64,000 bases of DNA from positions 1 to 64,000 of the forward strand of contig WNNJ02003027.1 of the NCBI GenBank assembly GCA_012934845.2, in the 5' to 3' direction. Positions 1 to 10,600 of the stretch are shown here, one piece after another (position 1 is the first letter of the stretch; each line of letters starts with the position of its first letter). A model generated the notes under the pieces. That model was given only the letters and a program-made list of their open reading frames with translations. It had not been told where the DNA came from and searched no databases. The translations under genes were made by a program, and so were the position numbers. The stretch comes from Pomphorhynchus laevis. Taxonomy: Eukaryota; Acanthocephala; Palaeacanthocephala; Echinorhynchida; Pomphorhynchidae.

Positions 1-270
1 GTACTTTATTTCAATCGCATGTACCGCATGTATCTTGTTCTTTCGGTCATTACCTAGGGTTCATGACCCTTAGTTAATATGGGAATGAAGATTCAACGAT
101 AAATATAAAGCTTTGTCTGATGCTCAGATACCGCTTTACTACGATAGATTTGTACTGCCTTACATGAAATAATGCCATACATCCGACTTTCAATCTCTTT
201 TGAGTTCCTATCATCATTCTGAAGCAATAATCCTACGCATATGAACTCCTTCATATCAGGAAGTCTGCGA
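1..270 (-). mobile_element. LINE reverse-transcriptase C-terminal fragment, RTE/Rex3-like
   Basis: Read on the minus strand, this stretch gives a decayed form of the segment that follows the RT palm in RTE/Rex3-like elements: a run EIESRMYGIISCKAVQIYRS, then a frame break-free stretch to a PILTKGHEP-like end. The better preserved element at 52-54 kb has the equivalent EIEKRICAANAAMRSLYRS and PIVAYGHEL. The fragment has no start, contains a stop and runs off the left edge, so it is not functional. Family assignment is by motif likeness only. Confidence 0.55.
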
Positions 271-899
271 GATTCTGCTTGATGATAGTACCTAGCTTCC
301 TTTGTGCTACTAGGTACTCTAACTAGGCTTGCTAGGTAATTTGATAGTCTCGAAATTAGGTATGCACTAAATAGATTGGAACTGTTGCAGAGTTACTCTT
401 TGTGAGCTAACTCGGATTCCATAGCTAACCCAAATAATGGACTGAGCAAAAAGAATGCAGAATAAGATTGCAGTGACCTATTTCTTTGCCGTTGAGGTAT
501 ATATCGGAAGACATTTTTTTCATATATGCATAATATATGAAGGATAGCATATATCTGAACAAAAACAAATAAAGACAATAAAAACCGATTTAACAATTTC
601 TTAAAGCGGAAAAGCTATGGTTAACAATGGCTAAATAAGTTTTTGTGGTTGGGTGCTGTGCAATTTAGCAGTAGAACGAAAATAATGAATCGGGCGTCAA
701 CTTTCAAACCGGACTAGTCTTCGTTCCGAAACAAGGAATGTCGCTTTGGTGCGTGGAAGGAAATCCGGAAATATCATTATTCTTGTATGTACTGATCTGT
801 CTTTTTGAATTTTAACAAATAAAAGCTGTTTTTAAATGTAGTAATTTTAAAATCATTTATTAGAAATGCTAGTTATTTTCTACGAGAGCATATTTTTAG
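266..899. other. Intergenic stretch upstream of cystathionine gamma-lyase
   Basis: I see no convincing gene here. A 67-codon open frame on the minus strand (393-596) starts at TTG and shows no family likeness. The last 100 bases before 900 are AT-rich and end in tatttttag directly before the CGL ATG, a good splice-acceptor sequence. This could be the end of a 5'-UTR intron or a trans-splice site. Confidence 0.4.
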
Positions 900-2090
900 A
901 TGGAAAACTTTGAGAATGTTTTCAATTGTCATAATTATGAAAATTCAACGCTCTTGTTGCATGCCGGTCAGGAGCCGGAAAAATGGAGTTGTCGTGCCGT
1001 AATTCCACCAATTGTAAATTCAACAACTTTTAAGCAAATATCTCCTGGTAGCGCGGTCTACGAATATAGTCGAAGTAACAACCCATCTAGAGAATGTCTT
1101 GAGACATCATTTGCTACAAGTGAGAATGCTAAACACGCACTTGCATTTTCCTCTGGACTTGGTGCGACTACAGCTGTGTGCTTCCTTCTGAAACACGGCG
1201 ATCATATACTGGCTACTTCCGATTTGTACGGTGGAGCAAATCGCTTTTTTCAGAAATGTGCATGTCGTATGAACATAAGTGTTACCTTGGCGGATTCAAC
1301 AGATCTGTCAAAGTTTTTCGAGCATATAAAGCCTGGTATCACTAAAATGATATGGATCGAAACACCTACAAATCCAATGATGAACATTACCGACATTGAA
1401 AAGGTAAGCGAGAAATGTAAACAAGAAAACGTTATTCTGGTAGTTGATAATACTTTCGCTACACCAGTATTCCAAAAACCGCTTGCACACGGTGCTGATA
1501 TTGTTTTACATTCAGTTACGAAATACCTTAATGGTCATTCAGACGTAGTGATGGGCTGTGTTATGCTCGATAGGGATGATTTGTACAAAGAACTACAATT
1601 TTTACAGAATGCGCTTGGAATTGTGCCATCGCCATTCGATTGCTTCCTCGTTAATAGAGGTCTTAAAACTCTGCATGTGAGAATGGCAAAGCATATGGAA
1701 AATGCATTAGTCATAGCGAATTTTTTGGAAAATCATCCAAAGGTTGAACAATGCTTCTATCCATTGTTGCATTCATTTAAAGACAAGGAAATTGTTAGCA
1801 AGCAAATGAAAGGTAGCAGTGGGATGATTTCATTTCTTCTTAAGGTAAAAAATGTAAACGACGACGTAAAGAAGTTCACGTGTGCGTTGAAAATATTTAC
1901 ACTTGCTGAGAGTCTAGGAGGATTCGAATCACTTGTTTGTGTACCGTCATTGATGACTCATGCCTCCGTTGACAGCAAGCACCGTCAGAAAATTGGTCTT
2001 TTTGATAATCTAATACGACTTTCTGTCGGTATTGAAGACGCTAAAGACCTTTGCAAGGATTTAGAACAGGCGTTGAATCACATCTAATTT
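900..2090 (+). CDS. CTH: Cystathionine gamma-lyase (PLP enzyme of transsulfuration)
   Basis: An intact 395-residue open frame, close to the usual animal length of about 400. It belongs to the Cys/Met-metabolism PLP-dependent family. Visible landmarks are [15 protein letters not shown] (about residues 59-73, substrate and phosphate contacts), SSGLGATTA (about 88), the [13 protein letters not shown] strand, the PLP lysine in [11 protein letters not shown] (Lys208) and [20 protein letters not shown] near the C-terminus, which is typical of CTH rather than of bacterial CBL. The enzyme cleaves cystathionine to cysteine, 2-oxobutyrate and ammonia in the cytosol and can also release H2S. The frame has no introns, unlike the tetraspanin and FKBP genes in this window. 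The ATG is preceded directly by tttttag, so a splice acceptor may sit at the start codon. A poly(A) signal AATAAA lies at 2186-2191. A retrocopy origin is possible, but I see no poly(A) tract. Confidence 0.95.
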
Positions 2091-2194
2091 TGGAAAGACA
2101 TTAATGTTGATCCATAATTTTAGTTCTCTTATTCATGATTTGTTCACAATGCTAATCGTTTACACTCATTGTTTGCTATTATTCAAATAAATTC

Positions 2195-2878
2195 GTGAAA
2201 GAAACCGTTTTGAGAGGAATCAGTTAAAGTACTAAAAAATTATTTTCTAATTTCTTATAAATTTAAGAAGTTATTGATATTCGTTCAAAACATTTTACAG
2301 GGAGTAAAACATTTTTATTCAACTGTAGTACACATTCATACTGTGTAATCAAACCTTTGAATTTCTAGCTTAATAAAGTTTAACAGGTGACAGTTCAGTT
2401 TGCGTTCGATTAATTTAGTTACTAGATACTAAGATACCATTTTACTAAGTTGCCTTACCGTCGCAGGGGCTTCCCGCACCTCACTCCCAGTGATGCTACT
2501 AACGTGTATTTAATTATAAAATTTTTAAACGAGATTAATCTGGAATTTAGTAATAGTTGTAAAGCTGAACTGGCTGCGACAATAAACTTACGTGAGTCAT
2601 GATTTAAAACTACTTTGTGAACTAAAACTGATTGATGGATAATGACAGGAATTTTAGTTTTATAGAAAATTTCACAAAACTAATTGAATTTACTTCAATC
2701 CAACGCGTGTAATTAATTCTCCTATAAATAATTACACGAATTTTAGTTTCATAGAAAATTTCCAAGTGGTGAATATTTAAAAGATATAATATATTAAATA
2801 TTTAATATAATTAATTATATTTTATATAATTTTCTTTTAATCAAAATTTAATAATAAATAAGGTTATTAGTTAAAAAT
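2195..2878. other. AT-rich spacer with a short repeat
   Basis: I see no gene. The string ATTTTAGTTT(T/C)ATAGAAAATTTC occurs twice about 90 bases apart (near 2650 and 2740), which suggests a small local duplication. Confidence 0.35.
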
Positions 2879-5165
2879 TATCAGTGTCTCTGTCCGTCGT
2901 CCCCAGCATAGAAACTGAGTTACCGGTTTGCACGATCAAGCTGATCCTCTAGAGTAAAAACGTCTTTGCGCGAGGGTCGTCGCAATGACGGCGGAGACGC
3001 TTACCGAGCTCTTCAAACAAACGGTAGCCCCTCTACCCTAGGCGCCGAGAGTTTCAATACCCATCAATATGAACTCCATGCCACTAAATGTGATGTCCTC
3101 GTACTTTTTCTTCTTTCTTTCCTCAGCTTCTGTGGCTACGGCAACTAATCCTGACAACGCCGTAGATAAATGACTTAGAGACAGTGGATCTACACATGCC
3201 ACGTCCCAGCATGCAAAACGCCCACGTTCACACGGGGTCATCGTGCCACTATCCAGTCGTTTTCCGTCGGATCGACTTTAACCTGGAGGTTCAAGGCGGC
3301 TCGATACGTGAGCTTTTCTTAGCGCATCTTGAACTATGCTGTTCAGCATTGAATGACAGTCAAAACGGACAGCGGAACGTGAACAACTCAAGCCATTCGT
3401 TCCTAGACTGTCAACGACTGCACCGCCACGGCACGTGTAGGGTTGGCATATTGGCGCTCCTAATCGTGAGGCGATTGCCACTCTTAAGACTTCGTTTGTG
3501 AGCAAAGTTCCAGTCGTGGACATAGGAACTGCCTGTAGGAATGCTCCAGCAACGGGTTCCTTAACGCTAATTATATGGACTGTAGTAATTGCATCGGTAG
3601 CACTTCCCAAATTAGGTAAATGCTCGGGGTCTGTGGTCCTAATTGGATAGAACCAATCATTTGTTTGTTCTCGCCGGAAGCCAGATTTCAATTTCAGTTG
3701 CGATATCTTGTCAAGTAGTACCTTATCAGCGGCTTCTAAGCTGGATATGGCGGCCTCCAGTAGAGTGGCATCAGCCGGCTCAACGTACTTTATACCTTGG
3801 AGAATTGTGCGAATCCTTGAAAGCACAGTTGGTGAGTGTGAAACGAATTCGCATTTCGCTTGGTTTAGATATACCCCGAATTCAAGGCCGAGTTGGGTTA
3901 GTAGTTCGATATCGTGGCATATGTCTTCCGTGTGTCCTCCGATAACGCCGTCGCCGATACATTAAAACTTGAAGTGAGTCTTTTGAGCCGTGAATTGATG
4001 GCTAAACAGACTAATAGCGGATAGAGAGGATTGCCTTGTTGAACTCCTTCTCTTGATTCGATCGTGTGATCGCCGTATTGCAGGAGACTTACGCAGGAGT
4101 AGCAACAATGAACGAAGCGGGATAACGCGGGAAAGTGCTGTGTCGTTGCTGTCAGCACAGTTGTACGACTAACATTGTTGAAGGCATAAGTAAAATCTAT
4201 CTTTAACAAGCCTTCCCCGCACGTCACTCCATCAGAGAGGAACAAGCGTGTGGCGTGCATTGCCGCTTCACAACCTGATTTTACTCCTACGCCGATCTGA
4301 TTAGGCATCAGAAATGTGAAAGCTTCATTGCGAATCAGTAACGAGGCAGTCTTTGCCACCAACCGACGGAGTGTATTGCTAATTGCGGTGGGACGAAGCC
4401 CTCCATCTTTATTGTTAAACTCAGTAGAGTGGCGCCAAAAAATACGGCTGAACTGTTTTTGGTACATTTCCATTGAGGACGATATTGATGAAATTTGTCA
4501 ACTGTTTGACCAGTCCTGTGTCTCTTCAAGTGTCTCCTGTGCCGACTAGGTCTTGAAGGTGATGTGGGCGAAGTTTTTCAAAACCTCCCGCCGTTCCCTT
4601 AGGAAAAAAGTGCATTGCCCTGATAACGTCATCCGGTGTTGCTATGATCGCCTCTAGGAGATCTGTTGAGTATATATCGGATTGAACATTAGTGTTTCTC
4701 TGTGTATGTTTAAGGCACATCATCTGAGCATTTTCGTGGGATAAAGGGGCGAGCTTTTTGTCACTTGAAGCAATTATACTAGCCCCTCTGATGTCCCTAT
4801 CTTTAACCTTCCTTATTATCATTTTCCCCATCTCTCGATGGATCTTGACGATGTTCCCACGATACTCGAGATATTGTTATTCATAGTCTTCCGTTTATGT
4901 TGCTCTTTTCCCAGTGATGGTTTGATGACAAAGAATGACTGTGTAGCTTGCTTGATCTTTGCAGACAGCCTCGTACCGTCGTCCTCCCTTGATCCCTTTC
5001 TGCTAACGCTAAAGCAAGTCTTTACAAAGTAAAATAGGGCTACCCAGTTTGACTCAGCTGTGGGATCGGAATTCACATGCTCGAGAGTCGTTTCGAGTGT
5101 CCGCGTGACTGAAGCTTGAAAACCCAGGGAGATATGTAGGATCACGGGCAGTGACGCTCAAAGTG
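2879..5165 (-). mobile_element. Decayed non-LTR retrotransposon (RT plus C-terminal zinc/endonuclease-like region)
   Basis: On the minus strand, consecutive open frames from 5145 to 3278 read as one LINE polyprotein in pieces: an N-terminal part (5145-4526), an RT core (4473-3898) and a C-terminal region (3826-3278). RT marks are DGGLRPTAISNTLRRLVAKT, KIDFTYAFNNVSR, and EGVQQGNPLYPLLVCLAI in place of the canonical QGDP block. The catalytic box that should read YLDD is YIGDGVIGG, so a catalytic Asp is gone. The C-terminus carries the NGLSCSRSAVRFDCH motif, where related elements end in HGLSC..SAGR..RH. Frames change at least three times. A more decayed relative lies at 36.0-37.6 kb. The element is dead and its subfamily is uncertain. 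Confidence 0.8.
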
Positions 5166-5420
5166 GCGCTTTATATATTTAATATTTAAAAATAACTGAT
5201 GTTGATCCATATTTTAATTTCAACATATTTTAATTCTACATTGTAAATGTAGAATTTATATGTGCCGTTTCTCAAAGAAAAGCTATGACCTTTCTTAGAG
5301 ACTATCGATCATAGTTCCATATGAAGAGAGGGATTAAGGGTATATTTCAGTGGTGCAAAAATAAACCCTTAGTTCTCCTCATAGGGAAGGGGATTGATAG
5401 TGTTGAAATATTTCCCCATT

Positions 5421-5580
5421 AAGGGGGAACGGGGGCTAAGTCTTTGAAAAGATGCTTGACGCTTTGATAACCAGCGCTTCGGTAATACGATCGACGCTCA
5501 GGTTTACTTCAGAATTACGCTTGATTGCGGGTGGCGTCGAGCATCTTCTTAAAGACTTTGTCTTCTCTCCCCCCTGAAGA
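5421..5580. repeat. Foldback (inverted-repeat) element
   Basis: The left arm AAGTCTTTGAAAAGATGCTT (from 5438) is mirrored by AGCATCTTCTTAAAGACTTT on the right (near 5540-5559). G-run/C-run extensions lie outside both arms, and a GC-richer loop lies between. No coding capacity is visible. It resembles a MITE or foldback element, and I see no clear target-site duplication. Confidence 0.5.
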
Positions 5581-5744
5581 GGTGTAGATCGAAGGTTATA
5601 CCAAGTTTTTTTAAAATGTGCATAATTTATTCCAGATCAAGTTTCAATTTTTATAAATTAAATTTTGTATTTTGGAGCCTAATCAATAAAAACTGATTTG
5701 CTTTTAATATTCGCAAGTTGTTGCTAACATCGCAATAGACAAAA

Positions 5745-5775
5745 CTGATGATGCTAGAGCAGCAGCTAGCGAAAT
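5745..5775 (+). ncRNA. Hammerhead-like half-core motif
   Basis: CTGATGA is followed by one T, a GCTAG...CTAGC hairpin and GAAA. CUGANGA, a stem II hairpin and GAAA make up the conserved hammerhead ribozyme half-core. The extra base between A9 and the stem, and the lack of an obvious cleavage-site arm, argue against activity. Five related copies occur elsewhere in the window. Confidence 0.3.
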
Positions 5776-5940
5776 AAAAAAATAGTGTTTGCTTAAATTT
5801 TCGCTATTTTTTATAATATTTTGTCGATTTATATATTGCAAATTTAATATTTTATTAAAATTATGTTAATTTATACTTAACCATTATAAGAAATAAAATT
5901 CGCTCATCAAGCTTGCTTGAAAACTAGCAGAAAATTTTGT

Positions 5941-6530
5941 TGGTTTGATTTCAATGGCATCGATGAGAAATGCTATCGTTTATAAAATTCATAAATTTAG
6001 GGATGTCAATCGGTTATCCTGACCCACAACAAACAGAATATCGATTGCATTTTATAATAATTGAAATGCAATAGAATTTCATTTTACAAAGCTGAAATGA
6101 CATAAGAAAACCACAGAAAATTAAGAATGCACTCAATATGGCGTGCATGTATTCATGGATCACTTGAAAAATAATTAAAATGTATTTTAAAATTAGCATC
6201 GGTTTTTAACATATGTAATGCTAAGACAGCGATACTTTATTCCTAATTAACGACTTTGTGTAAAACGTTTATTTTATCAACAAGTGAATTTTATAAAAGG
6301 ATTTGAATTTTGTTTAAGAAATTCGAAAATAGCATTATATTTAAAAGATCATTATATTTTTTGTCGATTTATTTGTTTTACTATTTTCTGTTTGATTGTA
6401 TTTTTACGATAACCTAGTTTAAAATATGCATTTAATAAATTATTTAAATGATTGTGACGAAAGACATTATGGCAATTCTTAAAATTTCATTATTTAATGT
6501 ATTATATGAGGGGAAGATGCTACCTTCAAA
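5941..6530. repeat. Dispersed repeat, copy 1 of a 590-bp pair (Penelope-associated)
   Basis: This stretch is closely repeated in the same orientation at 34290-34885. Shared blocks include ATAAATTTAGGGATGTCA and GCACTCAATATGGCGTGCAT. Its right part (TATTTTACGATAACC, then AAAATATGCATTTAAT) recurs beside Penelope-like RT fragments at 6600, 8830, 33840 and 62720, so it is probably the flank of that element. Confidence 0.65.
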
Positions 6531-6857
6531 ATTTTCTGCTAATGATAAAAATTTATTTTTAATATTAGTGTTTATTTATATAACTATTTTCTGCTTGATG
6601 TTATTTTTATAGTAACCCAGTTTAAAATATGTATCTATTAAATTATTTAAATGATTTTGAAGAAAGCCAATATCATTACATATTGTTGTAATTCTTAAAA
6701 TTTCATTAATGTATTATATTTTATATTATATGGTATGCATGAATGCTCATGCAAAAATATGTTTCTTGTAAATTTAAATATGTCATCTTTAAGCATACCT
6801 GGATAAATTTGTTAGCTTATAAGAGTTAAATTAACTCATATCATCAATGTATCAAAA

Positions 6858-6897
6858 TGCACAACATTTTAAAACTTTGGTTTTAAAATGTTGTGCA
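6858..6897. repeat. Perfect 18-bp hairpin
   Basis: TGCACAACATTTTAAAAC (6858-6875) is followed by a TTTG loop and its exact reverse complement (6880-6897). It lies inside the Penelope RT fragment and directly precedes the palindromic minisatellite at 6909-6989. It may be the end of a small palindromic insertion. Confidence 0.7.
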
Positions 6898-6908
6898 CCA
6901 ATTTCAGG

Positions 6909-6989
6909 CACCAATCCACAGTACCAATTAATGTACCGTGGCACCAATCCACGGTACCAATTGGTGTACCGTGGCACCAATCCACGGTA
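6909..6989. repeat. 33-bp palindromic minisatellite (2.5 units)
   Basis: Two 33-base units (6909-6941 and 6942-6974) and a 15-base partial unit begin with CACCAATCCAC. Within each unit CCACGGTAC and GTACCGTGG pair as inverted arms (one mismatch in the first unit). No coding role is apparent. Confidence 0.7.
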
Positions 6990-7623
6990 GCTGAATAATT
7001 TTTTATAAGGAATAAAGCTACCTAGAGACATTTTTTCACTTATTGAATAAAAATTATTAGAATTAAATACACATATATCATCAATGTATCGAAACATATA
7101 TTTCATATATTTATATTGTTTAGATTTATTTTTTAAACATTAATGAACAAATTCATATTCCATAAAGCTTAAAAATAAGTCAGCTGTAATTGGGCTACTA
7201 TTACCTCCCACTGTAACACTTTCTATTTGTCTGAATATAGATGTCCCTACTTTTAAATAATTTTGATTTATCAAAATATTTAAGATTTCTAATAATTCAA
7301 TTTTATCCATATATCTATATTTATTTTTTATAAATAAATGATATTAAGGAACATTATATTAATGATGATATTAATGAACATAATATTTATAACCGCTTTA
7401 TTTAGTTAACTTAAAGGAATTTTTGAAGTTAATTAAAAATTAATTTCTCATGTGGTACTCTTTAAAAGCAAAGACTATCAAATAATTTTACAAGTAATTT
7501 TATTTCAGCTCATTAATTTAATTATAATTAATATAATTAATTAATTATAATTTATAATTATCATGATAATATTTTTTTTATTCTAAGGAAACGTCCAATT
7601 AAATTTAAAGTATAAATGCTTAC

Positions 7624-10600
7624 AATAATATGAACGGTTTCGTTTGCCAAATCAATTGATTGGTGCACTGCAGGTGGTAGATTGCTTATGTAATATTTTG
7701 CAACAGATCCACATCCTCTAAATCTTGACCGACAACACGAATCTGGAAATCCGGTTAATTTTCGTTTATTTGTATTTTCAGTTGACTCAAATAGTGTAAA
7801 ATGGTAATCCGTCGGACTTTGCCATCCACAACATGCGAACTGGTGAACATAAATTTGATTTTAAAGCAAGCGAATATTTAGGTTCGAAATTGCAAGTGCT
7901 TAAAAATTATTAAACTAAAATAAAAATTTAATTTGCCGCATTCAAATTAGTTCAAAATAAAAGTTTTATAAAATGACTTTTAACTTTCATAAAAGTTTTA
8001 TGTAAACTGTCATTAATAATACAAATAATATTTATACCGTTTTGAAACAATAAAATAAGAGAAAAATTCGAAAATGTTTAATAAGCACCTACATTGTCCT
8101 GTATTAAGTCTACAAGTTGTTCGCGAAACTGTATATTATTACTATTGTATCCTTTGAATACTTTCTCCATGTTAGAGTTTAGTCTAGCAGCAAGCTAAAT
8201 TATCAGAACAATACAAATATGTTTTTAACATAATAATAAAATTAATATGTTAGTATTAATATTATTATTTTAAATTATTTATTTAATAAAATACAAATAT
8301 GTTATTAATATAACAATTTTTATTTTATTTAATAAAATAGTTTTTCTAACAATGAATATTATGTGAATGGAGAAGTTAATACAATTCGCAGCGGATTTAC
8401 ATTAATGAACATGAAGATTCCGATTTATTAAATGAGTATACGAATGTTATACTATAAAAATTAATAGGTAAAATTTAATAACTTAATTTTTTATTTAAAA
8501 AAATTGACAATGTATGAATACAATGCATTAAGATTTAAGTTCATCAAGAGAAAATTGCTATGGAATCAACTGTAGTTTCCTATTCCCCAAAGTTATTAAG
8601 AAATAGGAATTTACCAATTAAGAGAGTACATAATTTACTTTACATCTTTAGAAATTTTACACCTTAGAAATTTTAATACATGATAATGACGTATTTCCTC
8701 TGATGAAATTGGATTATTTAGGGTATCTTATTCTAACACAAAATACATTTATTATCTATAAAATATTTTCACTTAAAAGCTTACATTTATTTTTTGTAAT
8801 ATTTTGTGGATTTATTAATTTTTCGATTTTCTGTTCGAATTTATTTTATAGTAACCTTAAAATATGTATCTATTAAATTATTTAAATGAATTTTATGAAA
8901 ATCAATATCATTACATAAGAATTCTTGCATTCTTATACATTTATTAATGAAGTTTATGGTTAGTATATATTTTTCTTTGTAAATTTTATTATTATCTTTA
9001 TTATTTAATCGTACGTTTAATTGAACGTACGTTTATAGATGTTTGCGTTTTAACATACATGCTCAATCAAATGTAATTCACAAAAACACAGATGTCTTTG
9101 AATATCATGAAAAACGCAAGCGTGCAAAGTATCATATAGAGCAAGTCGAACATGGTGCTTTTATACCAGCAGTATTTTCAATGGCAGGATCAGCAAGCAA
9201 TGAGGCCACGACATGGATAAAGATGCTAGCAAATCAATCGGCTGATAGCCTCAAAATCGATTATGCAGAAGAAGTAAGAAGTCTCCGGGGATTAATAAGT
9301 ATGGTGATATTAAAGTCTGCTAACCTCTGTCTGAGATTAGCTCGAACTTCATTAACTTTTACTTCAAAATAAGATAATCTCGAAGAGATTATAAAAAATA
9401 ATAAACAGCGAAAAAAAAGTATTATTTAATCTATATTTATACCATTTTGATAGCATTTCCCTTAATTTCTTATTTTCAATTAACTAGATTTTATTAACTA
9501 GATTATGGGTACATACGTGTTCATTTATTTTATCAAAACTAAGACTTCTGCAATTGCATTCTGTTTATAGATTTTCTAATATCATCGTTACATATTGATT
9601 TTAATTCTTTATTATAATTACGAATTTCAAATTATTAAAATTATATCGTTAGTTCTATATCGTTAATTAAGACTTTTGCAATTGCATTCAGTTTCTATAA
9701 TATTTCAAATATTATCGTTACTTATTGATTTTAATTCTTTATTATAATTACAAATTTTTCGTCCTAATGGCGGTAACAACTTATACCTATCATTATAAAA
9801 GTCAAGAGTCTTCATTACGTTCTACAGCCATTTTTGCGTCCCCCATAGATGCAACAAGCGCTTCAAGATTAGTATCACGTCTATGGAATCCCATTGTCTG
9901 CATTTATACAAGTTCGGATGCATAAAGTTGTTCTTGAGTTTGGTTTGGTTGTTGATTTGTCGGCTTATGTTGCTGGGGATGAAGACGATCTAATGGTTGA
10001 AACAACAAAGCAGTATAATCTTGATTTGAGTATTGTAAATTGTGAAATACTGTTGTTGCATAAGCTGTTTGTCTATTGCTTGGTGATCGAATAGAATCCA
10101 CATCAGATGAAGTAGGTTGACTATTCGTTTGATTATCGACTAAACCGCTAATATTTGAAGATATCAACTGTGAATATACTTGTGGGGATGTGGCCCTACG
10201 ACGAATTAGGTTCTGTAGAATTTGTACAATCGTCCTCAATGCTTGAGTATTTGGGCATACAGCACGAATTTCAGGTATTGGCCACTGACTTATAAACTTA
10301 TGAATTACACGATGTACTTGTTCTCTTTGTCTCAACTCATGTATAAATTCATATGTACGCAGCAGATTAAGTAGAATAACAGGATTGCGGTTGGAATTAT
10401 CCATGTTTGGATTAAAACTGGATGCCCGCAACATGTCGATTAACATGCGAGGATTTTCAGCAGCGCCTACTAATAATTGTTGAGGGTTCATCGTAGAATA
10501 CCAATTAGTGTTTTCGCTTGACATAGGTTGCAAAGGCGACTCTAAACGGTTTGAATTAGATACATATGATCTAGACGAATCGATTTGAAATGTAGTATTC

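Larger units (their letters stand above)
6540..7330 (-). mobile_element. Penelope-like element, RT fragment
   Basis: On the minus strand the sequence encodes pieces of a Penelope-like reverse transcriptase: a block like SIFRQ...GGNSSPITADLFLSF and the catalytic FRYIDDICVFNS. It matches the copy at 62.6-63.4 kb. It is a partial, broken relic with a few breaks. It is interrupted at 6858-6989 by a perfect hairpin and palindromic 33-bp repeats. It lies in the 3' part of the tetraspanin locus. Confidence 0.7.

Noticed and set aside
393-596. 67-codon minus-strand frame with a hydrophobic start
   Set aside because: It starts at TTG, has no family likeness and no splice support. It is probably chance in AT-rich DNA.
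9904-9906. Reassigned stop codon (TAA read as Gln) in the ubiquilin-like copy
   Set aside because: CGL and CAP both end in TAA at the expected place, and the copy also has a frameshift. Decay is simpler.
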